Part shown: positions 36,879-47,660 of the stretch, piece after piece | How the letters are laid out: each line of letters starts with the position of its first letter | Numbering within the stretch: the first letter of the stretch is position 1 | Assembly (NCBI RefSeq): GCF_020171345.1 | Contig: NZ_JAIUZM010000003.1 | Span: 485,050 to 549,049, forward strand | Source: Microbulbifer agarilyticus | GTDB lineage: Bacteria; Pseudomonadota; Gammaproteobacteria; Pseudomonadales; Cellvibrionaceae | DNA: 64,000 bases | Direction of reading: 5' to 3' | The notes under the pieces: generated by a model | What the model was told of the DNA's origin: nothing | Databases searched by the model: none | The model's input: the letters and a program-made list of their open reading frames with translations, nothing else | Program-made: the position numbers and the translations under genes

Positions 36879-37628
36879 ATGAAAGTTCTTGTAGCTGTGA
36901 AGCGCGTTGTCGATTACAACGTGAAAGTTCGCCCCAAGGCGGACGGTTCTGATGTGGACATTGCCAACGTCAAAATGTCCATCAACCCCTTCTGTGAGAT
37001 TGCGGTAGAAGAAGCGGTACGCCTGAAAGAGAAGGGTGTGGCCAGCGAGATCGTTGTTGTCTCCATGGGCCCCAAGCAGTGCCAGGAACAGATTCGTACC
37101 GCACTGGCCCTGGGCGCCGACCGTGGTATCCAGGTTGAGACCGATGCCGAGCTGCAGCCGCTGGCGGTTGCCAAGTGCCTGAAAGCCATCGTTGACAAAG
37201 AAGAGCCGCAGCTGGTGATTCTGGGCAAACAGTCCATCGACGGCGACAACAACCAGACTGGCCAGATGCTGGCTGCGCTGACCGGTATGGGGCAGGGCAC
37301 CTTCGCGTCCGAAGTGAATATTGAAGGCGAATCCGTAAAGGTTACCCGTGAGATCGACGGCGGCCTGCAGACCGTTGAGCTGACCCTGCCAGCGGTTGTG
37401 ACTACCGACCTGCGCCTCAATGAGCCGCGCTACGCCTCCCTGCCGAACATCATGAAAGCCAAGCGTAAGCCGCTGGATGTGACCACACCTGACGAGCTGG
37501 GTGTGGATATTGCCCCGCGTACCAAAACCCTGAAAGTTGAGCCGCCGGCCGAGCGTCAGGCGGGTATCAAGGTTGCCGACGTAGCGGAACTGGTGGAAAA
37601 ACTGAAAAGCGAGGCGAAGGTAATCTGA
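36879..37628 (+). CDS. etfB: Electron transfer flavoprotein beta subunit
   Basis: This 249-residue subunit carries AMP and, with EtfA, accepts electrons from acyl-CoA dehydrogenases. It starts [18 protein letters not shown] and contains the family segments [18 protein letters not shown] and [17 protein letters not shown]. It overlaps etfA by one base (TGATG), so translation is coupled. Confidence 0.97.
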   Translation: MKVLVAVKRVVDYNVKVRPKADGSDVDIANVKMSINPFCEIAVEEAVRLKEKGVASEIVVVSMGPKQCQEQIRTALALGADRGIQVETDAELQPLAVAKCLKAIVDKEEPQLVILGKQSIDGDNNQTGQMLAALTGMGQGTFASEVNIEGESVKVTREIDGGLQTVELTLPAVVTTDLRLNEPRYASLPNIMKAKRKPLDVTTPDELGVDIAPRTKTLKVEPPAERQAGIKVADVAELVEKLKSEAKVI

Positions 37629-38557
37629 TGAGCATTCTGGTAATTGCAGAACACGACAATGCGGAGCTGAAAGGCGCCACTCTGAATACCATCGCTGCAG
37701 CCAAGGCTATTGGTGGTGACATCGACGTATTGGTTGTTGGCAGCGGCTGTGGTGCTGTTGCAGAAGCTGCAGCCAAGGTCGAAGGTGTCAGCAAGGTACT
37801 GGTTGCCGACAATGCGGCCTACGAGCATCAGCTGGGTGAGAATACCGGTAAGCTGGTTGCCGACCTGGGTAAAAACTACAGTCACGTGCTGGCTGCTGCG
37901 ACAACCACCGGCAAGAACATGCTGCCACGTGCGGCGGCACTGCTGGACGTGCAGCCGATCTCCGACATCATTGCGGTTGAGGGCCCAGATACTTTCAAGC
38001 GCCCGGTCTATGCCGGTAACGTGATCGCGACTGTACAGAGCTCTGACGCAATCAAGGTTGCTTCTGTGCGCACCACCGCGTTTGATCCAGTAGCTGCCGA
38101 AGGCGGCAGCGCAGCGATTGAAGCTGTAGACATCGTGGACGACGCGCATGTATCCAAGTTTGTCGGTGAAGAGCTGGCCGAGTCCGATCGCCCAGAGCTG
38201 ACCGCGGCAAGTGTTGTGATCTCTGGTGGTCGCGGCATGGGTAACGGCGAAAACTTCGAGTTGCTGTACAAAGTGGCCGATAAGCTGGGTGCTGCTGTGG
38301 GTGCGTCCCGCGCCGCGGTTGACGCGGGCTTCGTGCCGAACGATATGCAGGTTGGCCAGACCGGTAAGATCGTTGCGCCGGATCTGTACATCGCTGTGGG
38401 TATTTCTGGTGCCATCCAGCACTTGGCGGGCATGAAAGACTCCAAAGTGATTGTTGCGATCAATAAAGATGAAGAGGCGCCAATCTTCTCTGTAGCGGAT
38501 TACGGTCTGGTTGCAGATTTGTTTGATGCGGTGCCGGAGTTGGAAACCAAATTGTAA
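37628..38557 (+). CDS. etfA: Electron transfer flavoprotein alpha subunit
   Basis: This 309-residue subunit holds the FAD. The C-terminal FAD domain is evident from [35 protein letters not shown] and the signature [17 protein letters not shown]. It is coupled to etfB and followed by a strong terminator, forming a two-gene operon. Confidence 0.97.
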   Translation: MSILVIAEHDNAELKGATLNTIAAAKAIGGDIDVLVVGSGCGAVAEAAAKVEGVSKVLVADNAAYEHQLGENTGKLVADLGKNYSHVLAAATTTGKNMLPRAAALLDVQPISDIIAVEGPDTFKRPVYAGNVIATVQSSDAIKVASVRTTAFDPVAAEGGSAAIEAVDIVDDAHVSKFVGEELAESDRPELTAASVVISGGRGMGNGENFELLYKVADKLGAAVGASRAAVDAGFVPNDMQVGQTGKIVAPDLYIAVGISGAIQHLAGMKDSKVIVAINKDEEAPIFSVADYGLVADLFDAVPELETKL

Positions 38558-38583
38558 TATTTTGGCTTCATATACTCCATTCC

Positions 38584-38612
38584 AAAAAAGGCGGCCTCTG
38601 GCTGCCTTTTTT
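38584..38612 (+). terminator. Rho-independent terminator after etfA
   Basis: Stem AGGCGGCC / GGCTGCCT (one G-T pair) with loop TCT is flanked by A and T runs of six, 27 bp past the etfA stop codon. Confidence 0.88.
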
Positions 38613-38785
38613 GATTGTTGGCTATGCGCACAAGATGTCTGATACGTCACATTTCTGTACGGAGCGGCTGGTTGTTTATTAACCTGTTTTCTAGGGGACA
38701 TTGCCTTTCTTCGGGTAAGCCCGGAGAATAGGCGCCCAATAACGAGAATTACGCTGTTTGTGGTACAGCAGAGACGGGTTCAATC

Positions 38786-39469
38786 ATGTCTTTGGTCAAG
38801 CGCACATTATCTTCTGCTTTGCAGAATCCGGGATCTGCTGCCAGTACGGCAAAGCGCAGCCTGTTGGCTACGGTTGCTGTGGTTGGCGCCTGGCTGACGA
38901 CCAATATGTTGGCCTATGGTGATCTCGTGTTTCCAGGCGGCGATACCGCCGAAAGCCTCCTGGCCGAGCGCAGTTCCCGCGCAACCGCGCGCAGCAATCC
39001 TTCCTCGATACCTCCCGCGGCATTTTTCGGTGTGGCCGCTGTGAAGCCAACGGCGGAGCCCGAAATTGATCTTGCCAATATCCCGATTACCCAGCTGAAC
39101 CTGGTGTTGTCCGGTGTGTTGAGCAGCAGCGTTGCCGATCATGCGAGTGCGCTGGTTGCGCAAAAAGGCAAGCCGGCGGAGCGTGTCTACGTCGGGCAAT
39201 CGCTACCGGGCGGGGCGGAGGTCTATTCCGTGGAGGTTGATCATATTATTCTGCGTAGAAACGGCCAGATGGAAAAATTGACCTACCCGGATGCAGATGG
39301 GCGTCCGACCGTTCCCAAGCAGTACGACAACTACGCCCGGCAGGCAGCCAAGGTTATTGGCGCTAATCGGGCCCCCGCCGACGGGGACAGGCAAGAGTCA
39401 ATTCGTGAGCGGTTAAAGCAATTGCGGGAGATGGCACGAGAGCGCCAGTCGGCACAGTCGAGCCAGTAA
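38786..39469 (+). CDS. gspC: Type II secretion inner-membrane protein GspC
   Basis: This 227-residue protein links the inner-membrane platform to the secretin. It has one N-terminal membrane helix (LLATVAVVGAWLTTNMLAYG, residues about 26-45) and the homology-region domain (ITQLNLVLSGVLSSS to DHIILRRNGQMEKL). The C-terminal PDZ or coiled-coil domain of longer GspC proteins is missing; only about 50 charged residues follow. It is the first gene of the gspC-M operon, 93 bp before gspD. Confidence 0.9.
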   Translation: MSLVKRTLSSALQNPGSAASTAKRSLLATVAVVGAWLTTNMLAYGDLVFPGGDTAESLLAERSSRATARSNPSSIPPAAFFGVAAVKPTAEPEIDLANIPITQLNLVLSGVLSSSVADHASALVAQKGKPAERVYVGQSLPGGAEVYSVEVDHIILRRNGQMEKLTYPDADGRPTVPKQYDNYARQAAKVIGANRAPADGDRQESIRERLKQLREMARERQSAQSSQ

Positions 39470-39562
39470 GAATCTATTCGAGCAGGTGGGGTTTTAGGGG
39501 CCTGCGTTTTGTGTTCAAGACCAAACTTTTATTGATAAAAAAGAATTAGAGCCAAAATCATA

Positions 39563-41533
39563 ATGATGAGCGTGTTTCACCAACGGCTAGTTGCTGTCGC
39601 CTTGGGTTTTTTACTGTCTTTTTCGGTGCTGGCTCAGTCGATGCAGGAGAGAGTGACCCTTTCTCTCGACAATGCCGATATTCGTGACCTGATCAACTGG
39701 GCGGCGGACTTTACCGGCAAGAACATCATTGTTCACCAGAACGTAAAGGGGAAGGTGACGGTCGTTGCCGGTGACCCGATGACGCATCAGCAGGCTTTTG
39801 ACGTATTTATGTCAGTACTGCAGGTGAATGGCTTCAGCCTGATCGAGCAGGGCGACGCCTGGAAAGTGGTGCCGGATTCCCTGGCCAAGCAGCAAGCCAT
39901 TCCCGTTGTCGATGAGGGCAGCCGCGCACCGGGTGAAGCGCTGGTCGTGCGCACGGTGCGGGTAGAGAATATTTCCGCGGCGCAGTTGATCGCGATGTTG
40001 CGCCCGTTGATTCCGCAAACCGGTCATCTTGCCGCCTATGCCGACACCAATACCCTGATCGTCGCGGATCGCGCGGCCAACATCGAGCAAATTGTACGTC
40101 TGATCCGCCAGTTGGATCGCGCTGGTGCGATCGACATTGAACTGGTACCGCTTGAGTTCGCTTCTGCCAAAGAGGTGAAGCAGGTGATCACCGAGTTGCT
40201 GCAGGGCGGCGGCAAGCAGGCGGGTAATGATATCCAGCCTCTGCGCATCGCGGTGGATGAGCGCTCCAACAGTATTCTGCTTACCGGTGACCCGGTAACC
40301 CGCAGCCAACTGAAAAAGGTGATCTATCGCCTGGACCAGCCTCTCTCCGGTGAAGGCAATACCGCGGTGGTGTACGTGCAATACGCCAGCGCTGCGGAAT
40401 TGAAGCCTATTCTGGAAGGCATGAGCGGCAGTATCCAGAAAACCGAAAAAGACCAGCAGGTTGCCAATGTTGAAGTCAGTATTCAGGTTAACGAAGAGTT
40501 AAATGCGCTGATTCTCACCGCGCCGCCCTCACTGCTGGAAACCATGCGCGGTGTGATCGCCAAGTTGGACGTGCGCCGGGCACAGGTATTGATCGAAGCG
40601 ATTATCGTCGAGGTGACCGAGGGAACCGATAACGAACTGGGCATCAAGTGGATCGCTAGTGATGAAGGCAATGTATTTGCCGGCTTCGAAAATGACATTG
40701 CCCCTGGTGACCCGGATGATCCGGATAACATTGTCATCGATGGTTTTGGGGTGAATCCGCGCTCCCTGGATCCGCTCAATCTAGTGCGCAGCGGTTTTAA
40801 CCTCGGTTTTCTGAGTGGTACCGATGTACGCGTCGCGCTGAATGCCTTGGCGTCTTCAAATAACGCCAACATCTTGTCTACGCCGACCGTCATGGCACTC
40901 GACAACGAAGAGGCGGAAATTCTGGTCGGCCAGAACGTACCGTTTGTCACCGGCCAGCAGCTGCGCGAAGGCAGTGGCACCGACCCATTCAACACGGTTT
41001 CCCGTGAAGACGTGGGTACCGAGCTGAAGGTCACCCCGCGGGTCAATAACAACAACTCGGTGACCCTGGAAATCGAACAGAAGGTAGAGAACGTACTGCC
41101 GGTGACCGGTCCGGCAGTGGATCTGGTAACCAGCAAGCGTGAAATCCGTACCAAGGTGCTGATTGACGATGGTGCCATCTTGGTGCTTGGTGGCCTGATC
41201 GAAGACAAAGTCACTGAGATCAATCAGAAAGTCCCTTTGCTGGGCGATATCCCGGGCCTCGGGCGTTTGTTCCGCAATTCCGATAAGGAAGTCTCCAAGA
41301 CGAACCTGATGGTGTTTATTCGTCCCAAGATTCTCAGCAACCAAATTGCCGGCTACGAAGAGACCCGTCGCCGCTACCGTGATATGCAGGAAAAGCAGCT
41401 TTACCTGCGTGACCGCACTAGCCGTATTTGGGATTGGAACCGCGGCGACGTGCTGCCTGACTTGCTGCCGCCGGCTGCGGCCACGGAAGAAGTTCAGGAA
41501 GAGTTTCCGCTGGAGCCCGAGGACACCAAGTGA
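39563..41533 (+). CDS. gspD: Type II secretion outer-membrane secretin GspD
   Basis: This 656-residue protein forms the outer-membrane pore. It shows a signal peptide (cleavage after VLA), N0-N3 periplasmic domains (N0 with [20 protein letters not shown]) and the C-terminal secretin domain ending in [20 protein letters not shown] and [10 protein letters not shown]. It overlaps gspE: the stop TGA shares bases with the gspE ATG. No pilotin gene is visible nearby. Confidence 0.96.
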   Translation: MMSVFHQRLVAVALGFLLSFSVLAQSMQERVTLSLDNADIRDLINWAADFTGKNIIVHQNVKGKVTVVAGDPMTHQQAFDVFMSVLQVNGFSLIEQGDAWKVVPDSLAKQQAIPVVDEGSRAPGEALVVRTVRVENISAAQLIAMLRPLIPQTGHLAAYADTNTLIVADRAANIEQIVRLIRQLDRAGAIDIELVPLEFASAKEVKQVITELLQGGGKQAGNDIQPLRIAVDERSNSILLTGDPVTRSQLKKVIYRLDQPLSGEGNTAVVYVQYASAAELKPILEGMSGSIQKTEKDQQVANVEVSIQVNEELNALILTAPPSLLETMRGVIAKLDVRRAQVLIEAIIVEVTEGTDNELGIKWIASDEGNVFAGFENDIAPGDPDDPDNIVIDGFGVNPRSLDPLNLVRSGFNLGFLSGTDVRVALNALASSNNANILSTPTVMALDNEEAEILVGQNVPFVTGQQLREGSGTDPFNTVSREDVGTELKVTPRVNNNNSVTLEIEQKVENVLPVTGPAVDLVTSKREIRTKVLIDDGAILVLGGLIEDKVTEINQKVPLLGDIPGLGRLFRNSDKEVSKTNLMVFIRPKILSNQIAGYEETRRRYRDMQEKQLYLRDRTSRIWDWNRGDVLPDLLPPAAATEEVQEEFPLEPEDTK

Positions 41534-43011
41534 TGACCGAGCTCGCCCTTAAGCGCCTGCCATACGCCTTTGCCAAGCGGCATCAGGTGTTGCTGGCGGA
41601 GGTCGAAGGTGCGCCGGTATGTCAGTACGTTGCACCCTTGAATCCGTCTGTTCTGGCGGAGGTGCAGCGCCTGTGCGAAGTGCCCTTAGGTGTTGCCTCG
41701 GTCGATCTCGACACCTTCCTGCAATCCCTGCAGCGTGAGTACGAAAACCGGGAAGGGGGTAACCTTTCCGATGTCGAAAGTCTGGGCGAAGACCTCGATC
41801 TTGCCGCGGTCGCCGATTCTGTACCGGAAACCGAGGACCTGCTCGAGCAGGAAGACGATGCCCCGATCGTTAAACTGATCAACGCGATTTTTGCCGAGTC
41901 CCTGAAGCAGGGCGCTTCAGATATTCATATCGAGACCTTTGAAAAGCGTCTCGTGGTGCGTTTCCGTGTAGACGGCGTATTGCGCGAAGTGCTGCAGCCG
42001 CGCCGCGCCCTGGCGCCGCTACTGGTGTCGCGTATTAAAGTTATGGCGAAGCTCGATATCGCCGAGAAACGTATCCCGCAGGACGGCCGTATCTCACTGT
42101 TGATGGGTGGCCGAGAAGTGGATGTGCGGGTTTCCACCATGCCGTCTTCTGCCGGCGAGCGCGTGGTCATGCGCCTGCTGGATAAGCAGGCGGGCAAGAT
42201 GGATATGCGCCACCTGGGTATGGCCGAGCGCGATCTTAAGGTTATTACCGAGCTGCTAAGCCGTCCCCACGGCATCCTGCTGGTTACCGGCCCTACGGGC
42301 TCCGGTAAAACCACCACCCTGTATGCGGGCCTTGCCAGCATCAACCACCGCGAAAAGAACATCCTCACCGTAGAGGACCCGGTGGAATACAACCTGGAAG
42401 GTGTTGGTCAGACCCAGGTCAATACCAAGGCCGATATGACCTTTGCGCGCGGTCTGCGCGCCATTCTCCGCCAGGACCCGGATGTGGTGATGGTGGGGGA
42501 GATTCGTGACCTGGAGACCATGCAGATCGCCATTCAGGCGAGTTTGACCGGTCACCTGGTGCTTTCCACGCTGCACACCAATACTGCCCTTGGCGCGGTG
42601 ACGCGCCTTGTGGACATGGGTATCGAGCCATTCCTGCTCTCTTCCAGTCTGATAGGGGTGCTTGCCCAGCGCCTGGTACGGGTACTTTGCCCGGATTGCC
42701 GCCAGCCGCACGAAGCGGATGCGTTCGAGTGCGCGGCGCTCGGTCTGCAAGAGGGTGCTAGCGCAACCATCTACCGCCCCGGCGGCTGTGAGAAGTGCAA
42801 CCACAGTGGTTATCTCGGACGTGTCGGTATCTATGAACTGGTACCGGTCAATGAGAAGCTCCGCCAAATGATTCACGATCGCGATTCCGAGAATGCTCTG
42901 GTGCAGGAAGCGCGCAAGCTCGGCCCCAGTATTCGCGATGATGGTATGGCCAAGGTGCTGGCTGGGGTAACTTCACTGGAAGAAGTGCTGCGGGTAACCC
43001 AGGAGTCCTGA
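41533..43011 (+). CDS. gspE: Type II secretion ATPase GspE
   Basis: This 492-residue cytoplasmic ATPase powers pseudopilus assembly. It has Walker [16 protein letters not shown], the Asp box and Walker B region ([19 protein letters not shown]), a His box and the CM zinc domain with two CxxC pairs (CPDC and CEKC). The ATG overlaps the gspD stop; one base separates it from gspF. Confidence 0.97.
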   Translation: MTELALKRLPYAFAKRHQVLLAEVEGAPVCQYVAPLNPSVLAEVQRLCEVPLGVASVDLDTFLQSLQREYENREGGNLSDVESLGEDLDLAAVADSVPETEDLLEQEDDAPIVKLINAIFAESLKQGASDIHIETFEKRLVVRFRVDGVLREVLQPRRALAPLLVSRIKVMAKLDIAEKRIPQDGRISLLMGGREVDVRVSTMPSSAGERVVMRLLDKQAGKMDMRHLGMAERDLKVITELLSRPHGILLVTGPTGSGKTTTLYAGLASINHREKNILTVEDPVEYNLEGVGQTQVNTKADMTFARGLRAILRQDPDVVMVGEIRDLETMQIAIQASLTGHLVLSTLHTNTALGAVTRLVDMGIEPFLLSSSLIGVLAQRLVRVLCPDCRQPHEADAFECAALGLQEGASATIYRPGGCEKCNHSGYLGRVGIYELVPVNEKLRQMIHDRDSENALVQEARKLGPSIRDDGMAKVLAGVTSLEEVLRVTQES

Positions 43012-43012
43012 T

Positions 43013-44233
43013 ATGGGTGCATTCGAGTACACAGCGCTCAATAGCGGCGGCCGCAAGAACCGCGGCACGCTGGAGGCCGATAGCGCGAAAGCGGCACGGC
43101 AGCAGCTGCGCGCCAAAGGACTGATACCTTTGGAAGTGGCGGCAGCTTCTGGCGAGGCGGTCGGGCAGGCGGCGGGCAGCCTGTTTGGTGGTAGCCCGGG
43201 CCTGGGTATCAAGGCGCTGGCCCTGCTTACCCGTCAAATCGCAACGCTGTTGCGCGCCGGTATTCCCCTTGAAGAAACCCTCAGTGCCATTGCCAACCAG
43301 ACCCGCAACCAGAAGGTGCGGCGCATTGTGCTGGCGATCCGGGCAAAAGTGCTCGAAGGTCACAGTCTGGCGCAGGCGCTGGGCAGCTTCCCGCGGGCAT
43401 TTCCCAAACTCTACCGCGCGACCGTCGAGGCCGGTGAACATTCCGGCCATCTGGACGGTGTGCTGGAACGGCTGGCGGACTACACCGAGAGTCAGCAGCA
43501 GTTTCGCCAGAAGGTCCAGCTGGCACTGATCTATCCCATCGTGCTGGTGGTGATCTGTATTTTGGTGGTGACTGGACTCATGGTTTACGTCGTGCCCGAC
43601 GTGATTGAGGTCTTTACCGGTACTGGGCAGACTCTGCCCATGGCGACGCGTATTCTGGTCTCCATCAGCGACTTTATTTCCGCCTGGGGCTGGATGATCC
43701 CACCGGCGATCATCTTGCTGGTGGTTGGCTGGCTGTTACTGCTGCGCCGCCCCGGTTTCCGCTACCGCTACCATCACCGCCTGCTGGAGATGCCGGTTAT
43801 TGGCTGGCTGGTGCGTGGTGGCCAGAGCGCACGCTATGTGGGTACGCTCGCGATCCTGACCGGTAGCAGTGTACCGCTGGTGCAGGCCATGGGTATTGCC
43901 AGCGGTGTAATGGGCAATGACTATTTGAAAGAACGGCTGCTCATCGCGCAGAAGTTTGTGCGAGAGGGCGGCAGCCTGAGGAGGGCGCTGGAAGACGTCG
44001 AGTACTTCCCGCCGATGATGACCTACATGATTGCCAGTGGTGAGTCGTCTGGCACACTGGACCAAATGCTGGTGCGTGCGGCAGAAAACCAGGAGCGCGA
44101 CCTGCAGGGCGCGGTGACCGCATTCGTCAGCCTGTTTGAGCCGATCATGCTGCTGTTAATGGCGGGCATTGTGCTGTTTATCGTAATGGCCATCATGATG
44201 CCGATCATGAGCATGAACCAATTAGTGGTGTGA
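43013..44233 (+). CDS. gspF: Type II secretion inner-membrane platform protein GspF
   Basis: This 406-residue polytopic protein has two T2SSF repeats, each with the helical cytoplasmic fold (LTRQIATLLRAGIPLEETL and GTLAILTGSSVPLVQAM), and three membrane helices. It anchors GspE and the pseudopilus base. The spacing of one base after gspE indicates cotranslation. Confidence 0.97.
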   Translation: MGAFEYTALNSGGRKNRGTLEADSAKAARQQLRAKGLIPLEVAAASGEAVGQAAGSLFGGSPGLGIKALALLTRQIATLLRAGIPLEETLSAIANQTRNQKVRRIVLAIRAKVLEGHSLAQALGSFPRAFPKLYRATVEAGEHSGHLDGVLERLADYTESQQQFRQKVQLALIYPIVLVVICILVVTGLMVYVVPDVIEVFTGTGQTLPMATRILVSISDFISAWGWMIPPAIILLVVGWLLLLRRPGFRYRYHHRLLEMPVIGWLVRGGQSARYVGTLAILTGSSVPLVQAMGIASGVMGNDYLKERLLIAQKFVREGGSLRRALEDVEYFPPMMTYMIASGESSGTLDQMLVRAAENQERDLQGAVTAFVSLFEPIMLLLMAGIVLFIVMAIMMPIMSMNQLVV

Positions 44234-44285
44234 CCTGTCCTTGGTGTAGGGCTGGTATTTAAGATTTGTAAACGCGAGGTGAGAA

Positions 44286-44714
44286 ATGAGCAATTTGCGT
44301 CAACAGAAGGGTTTTACCCTGATCGAGATCATGGTGGTGATCGTGATTCTCGGTGTTCTCGGTGCTTTGGTCGTGCCGAACATCATGGGGCGTACTGGTG
44401 AGGCGCGTATCAAAGCGGCGACCGTGGATTTGAGAGCGATCTCAACCGCACTGGATATGTACCGTATGGATAACTTTGTCTACCCAAGCTCCGATCAGGG
44501 CCTGGGCGCATTGGTGAGCAAGCCGTCCGGTTTCCCGGAGGCAAAAAATTGGGTTGAGCCTTACCTGAAGAAGGCGCCCAAGGACCCATGGGGTAACGAG
44601 TACCAGTACATCAGCCCCGGAAGTGCCGGTGCCTATGATCTGTTTAGCCTCGGCGCTGATGGCAAGCCCGGCGGTGAGGGCGAATCTGCGGATCTTTTCG
44701 CAGCTGAGCTCTAA
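44286..44714 (+). CDS. gspG: Major pseudopilin GspG
   Basis: This 142-residue type II pseudopilin has the prepilin peptidase site QKG/FTLIEIMVVIVI with Glu+5. The rest matches GspG: ATVDLRAISTALDMYRMDN, then a calcium-binding C-terminal loop region (DPWGNEYQYISPG). It is the main shaft subunit of the secretion pseudopilus. The prepilin peptidase gene (gspO/pilD) is not in the window. Confidence 0.97.
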   Translation: MSNLRQQKGFTLIEIMVVIVILGVLGALVVPNIMGRTGEARIKAATVDLRAISTALDMYRMDNFVYPSSDQGLGALVSKPSGFPEAKNWVEPYLKKAPKDPWGNEYQYISPGSAGAYDLFSLGADGKPGGEGESADLFAAEL

Positions 44715-44734
44715 TTCCAGGAATTATTGCTAAC

Positions 44735-45334
44735 ATGCGCGTCCCGGCCCGCCATCAGCGGGGTTTCACCCTGATCGAATTGCTGGTGGTGATTGTCATC
44801 ATCGCTTCGCTTGCGGGCATGGCGACGCTCTCCCTGCGCAACACAGACGTGCGCAATTGGACTGGCGAGGTTCAGCGGCTGGCCAATTTGTTGCAACTGG
44901 TGGCCGACCGCGCACTGATCGATAAAGCCCACTACGGTGTGATTTTCGAAGAGGCGAGTTACCGGGTGGTGCGTTACGACGCCTCGGCGCTCAAGTGGTT
45001 AGAGGTGGATTTCTCCGCAACCCCCGGTTCCGCCAATGCCAGCCGCTTTATGTCGCACGAGCTGCCTCCCAACATGCGCCTTGAAGTCCTGTCGCAAACG
45101 GAGTTACCCGATGCGGATGGGCAGGCCAGCAGCTTTTCCCCACGCTCCTCAAGCGCAAAAAAACAAGATGACGAAGAGATAGCCCCGCAGTTTGCCGCAC
45201 TTTCCAGTGGTGAAGTATTGCCGGTGGAATTGGCGTTTCTGTTGATGCGCAATGGCGATGTGGGGCGCGGTGCGACCATTTCCTATAGCAGCCTGTATGG
45301 CATGGAGCTGGAGTGGCAGGCCGATGACTACTAG
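44735..45334 (+). CDS. gspH: Minor pseudopilin GspH
   Basis: This 199-residue pseudopilin has cleavage site QRG/FTLIELLVVIVI and a GspH-type C-terminal beta domain (DRALIDKAHYGVIFEEASYR). An internal Ser/Lys-rich stretch near residues 130-145 is an insertion relative to shorter family members. The 3' end overlaps gspI by 11 bases. Confidence 0.93.
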   Translation: MRVPARHQRGFTLIELLVVIVIIASLAGMATLSLRNTDVRNWTGEVQRLANLLQLVADRALIDKAHYGVIFEEASYRVVRYDASALKWLEVDFSATPGSANASRFMSHELPPNMRLEVLSQTELPDADGQASSFSPRSSSAKKQDDEEIAPQFAALSSGEVLPVELAFLLMRNGDVGRGATISYSSLYGMELEWQADDY

Positions 45335-45734
45335 TCGTACCGGCGGTGCCGCCCGTTCTTTGTCGCCTACGTCACCCGTGTCGAGCGCCCGCGGCTTCAC
45401 TCTGGTCGAGGTGCTGGTGGCGCTGGTGATTTTCGGCGTGATTGCAGCGAGTGTGTTGAAGACGCTGCAGGACAGTGTACGCCAGCAGGCCGCTCTGGAA
45501 GAGCGCCTGACCGCGAACATTGTGGCGCAGCAGATACTGGCAGAAATTCGCTTGCGTACGGATTGGCCGCCCCTGGGTAAAGAGACCGAAACGGTCTTGC
45601 TGGGGGATCGCGAGTGGGAAGTCTCGGCAGAGGTGAAGTCCACCAAAGAGCCGCGTATGCGCCACATCATTGTGCAGGTAGGCTGGCCGGAAAAACCACC
45701 GATCCTCACCGTCGACTCCTGGGTAGCGGAGTAA
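45324..45734 (+). CDS. gspI: Minor pseudopilin GspI
   Basis: This 136-residue pseudopilin has a long leader and cleavage site ARG/FTLVEVLVALVIFGV. It forms the pseudopilus tip with GspJ and GspK. The start ATG lies inside the end of gspH. The C-terminal beta region (REWEVSAEVK, then ILTVDSWVAE) fits GspI. Confidence 0.93.
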   Translation: MTTSRTGGAARSLSPTSPVSSARGFTLVEVLVALVIFGVIAASVLKTLQDSVRQQAALEERLTANIVAQQILAEIRLRTDWPPLGKETETVLLGDREWEVSAEVKSTKEPRMRHIIVQVGWPEKPPILTVDSWVAE

Positions 45735-45741
45735 TCGGCCA

Positions 45742-46620
45742 ATGAAAACCTTGCAACATTGCCCAGATTCGCCGCCAGGCTTCCGTCCGCGCAACCCACA
45801 GCGTACTCCTCGCCGCGCCAGTGGTTTTACGCTGATCGAGGTGATGGTGGTGCTGGTCATCGTGTCGATTATTGGTATCGGCTCCTATTCCTTACTCGAA
45901 ACCTTCTTTACTACTGATCGTGTGTTGAATGCTCGCGCGGATGAGATGCGCCAGCTGTCCATGGCGATGTATCGCCTGGATGATGACCTGCGCCAGTTTA
46001 CGCCGCGCCCGGTAAAGAATGGGTACAGCGGCTATGAGCCGGCCTTCATAGGCGTGACCAACGAATTTGAATTTACGCGCCTGGGCGCAGCAAATCTCAC
46101 CGGCGACCCTCGCGGTAACCTCCAGCGTCTGCACTACGGCATCGGTTATCCGGAAGAGGATGATGACCGCTTCGACTCCCTGGAGGATGATGACACGGTG
46201 TTGTTGTTGCGCAGCCGCTGGCGCGTGCTGGACCGCGGGCCCGACTCCGAGGCCGTTGTTGAGCCGGTGCTCGACGACATCGTAGAGCTCAATGTGCGCT
46301 ACTTTGACCGCGATACCCGCGTCTGGCTGTCCCAGTGGCCACCGGTTTCTTCCGCCACCACACCTGGCGCGGTTGACCTGCGCTTGCCCAAAGCGGTTGA
46401 GGTCACGTTGGTCACCCGCACCGGTGGCGAAATGCGTCGACTGTTTTCTTTGCCTGAATTCAACGCGTCCAGCGCTGCATCTGGCGCCAGCTCGGGCGGT
46501 GCTTCCGGCGGCGGGTCAAATGGCGGTGACCAGAGTAGTGGCGGCAGTAATGGCGGCGCCGGTGGTAATTCTGGTGGCACGGACGGCAATGCAGGCGGCG
46601 AAGGGGGGGAGCGTCAGTGA
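45742..46620 (+). CDS. gspJ: Minor pseudopilin GspJ with Gly/Ser-rich tail
   Basis: This 292-residue pseudopilin has cleavage site ASG/FTLIEVMVVLVIVS after an unusually long basic leader of about 30 residues, followed by the GspJ beta domain (DDLRQFTPRPV). The last 50 residues are almost pure Gly/Ser/Asn/Ala. It overlaps gspK (GTGA). The low-complexity tail is atypical of GspJ. Confidence 0.93.
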   Translation: MKTLQHCPDSPPGFRPRNPQRTPRRASGFTLIEVMVVLVIVSIIGIGSYSLLETFFTTDRVLNARADEMRQLSMAMYRLDDDLRQFTPRPVKNGYSGYEPAFIGVTNEFEFTRLGAANLTGDPRGNLQRLHYGIGYPEEDDDRFDSLEDDDTVLLLRSRWRVLDRGPDSEAVVEPVLDDIVELNVRYFDRDTRVWLSQWPPVSSATTPGAVDLRLPKAVEVTLVTRTGGEMRRLFSLPEFNASSAASGASSGGASGGGSNGGDQSSGGSNGGAGGNSGGTDGNAGGEGGERQ

Positions 46621-47660
46621 AGTTGATGTCCCTGTCCCGACAGAAAGGCGTGGCACTGATTACCGTACTGTTGGTGATGGTTATTGCCATCGCCGCCATT
46701 ACGCATGCCGTAACTCGCAATCGCCTGGCGATATCGCGCACCAGCGCCATTCTGGCAAACACCCAGCTTGCCGAGTTTGTACATGGGGCCGAGGCGTGGG
46801 CGATTATCACGCTGGAAAAAGACTTTATTGAGGATCAGGCCGCCTCCGCACCCAGTGATAACCTGATGGAGCTCTGGGCGCAGAAACAGGTTGAATTTAA
46901 TCCGGATAACGGAAAAATCCGCATTTTAATCAAGGACTTACAGTCCTGTTTTAATGTGAATAATTTGACGGCTCCCCGCTCTGGCGGCGGATCCAGTTCC
47001 GGAGGGGGCAGTGGAGGATCTTCCGGCGGTGCATCTGGCGGTGCTTCTGGCAGCTCAGGTGGCGCCGCGGCGCACCAGGTGCTGCCGCGTATGGTGCGCA
47101 ATCTTGGCGGGCAGCCAGATGTCGCGCTGGCCATCGAAGATTGGCTCGATGCCGGCGACACCCCATTGGCGTCCGGCTCAGAGGATACCGGCTATCTCGG
47201 ACTGGAGCTCGCGCATCGGACGCCCGATACCTTGATCACCGACCCTTCCGAGTTGCGCGCGGTGCGGGGGATGGAGGCGGAAACGTGGCGCCTCCTGCGG
47301 CCGGAGCTCTGTGCGCTGCCGGAGACGGGTACCAGCGTCAACGTGAATACCGCATCTGCCGAGTTGCTGTCTGCAATGTACCCGTCGGCGAACATTGCGG
47401 GGCTGATCTCTCAGCGTGAATCTGGTGTGGTGTTTAGTCAGATGGCTGATCTCACCGCTTTTGATATCACCGGTGCAGGCGAGCTGGATTTCAGTAGTAG
47501 TTACTATGTCGCACATATTGCTGTGCAGTTGGGGCTGGAACACCGCCAGTATTGGGAGTCGGTATTGAAACTCGACAACACCACGGGAAAAATACAAGTC
47601 ATTCAGCGCCAGCGGCGCGAGTTTTCCGGCCAGTTTTTGCAGGAATTATTGGGGGTCTAA
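46617..47660 (+). CDS. gspK: Minor pseudopilin GspK with internal Gly/Ser-rich insert
   Basis: This 347-residue tip pseudopilin has cleavage site QKG/VALITVLLVMVI, lacking Glu+5 as expected for GspK. It has a helical domain with SAM-like folds (VNVNTASAELLSAMYPS) and a Gly/Ser insert at residues about 121-152, just after CFNVNNL. The GTG start overlaps the gspJ stop codon. Confidence 0.93.
   Translation: MKLMSLSRQKGVALITVLLVMVIAIAAITHAVTRNRLAISRTSAILANTQLAEFVHGAEAWAIITLEKDFIEDQAASAPSDNLMELWAQKQVEFNPDNGKIRILIKDLQSCFNVNNLTAPRSGGGSSSGGGSGGSSGGASGGASGSSGGAAAHQVLPRMVRNLGGQPDVALAIEDWLDAGDTPLASGSEDTGYLGLELAHRTPDTLITDPSELRAVRGMEAETWRLLRPELCALPETGTSVNVNTASAELLSAMYPSANIAGLISQRESGVVFSQMADLTAFDITGAGELDFSSSYYVAHIAVQLGLEHRQYWESVLKLDNTTGKIQVIQRQRREFSGQFLQELLGV

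Noticed and set aside
38558..38785. Additional gene between etfA and gspC
   Set aside because: Only a terminator and promoter-like AT-rich sequence; no frame with start site and ribosome-binding site.
46464..46617. Tandem DNA repeat or CRISPR in the Gly/Ser-coding stretch
   Set aside because: The repeats are degenerate codon-level GGC/AGC runs without regular units or spacers. No CRISPR array was seen anywhere in the window.
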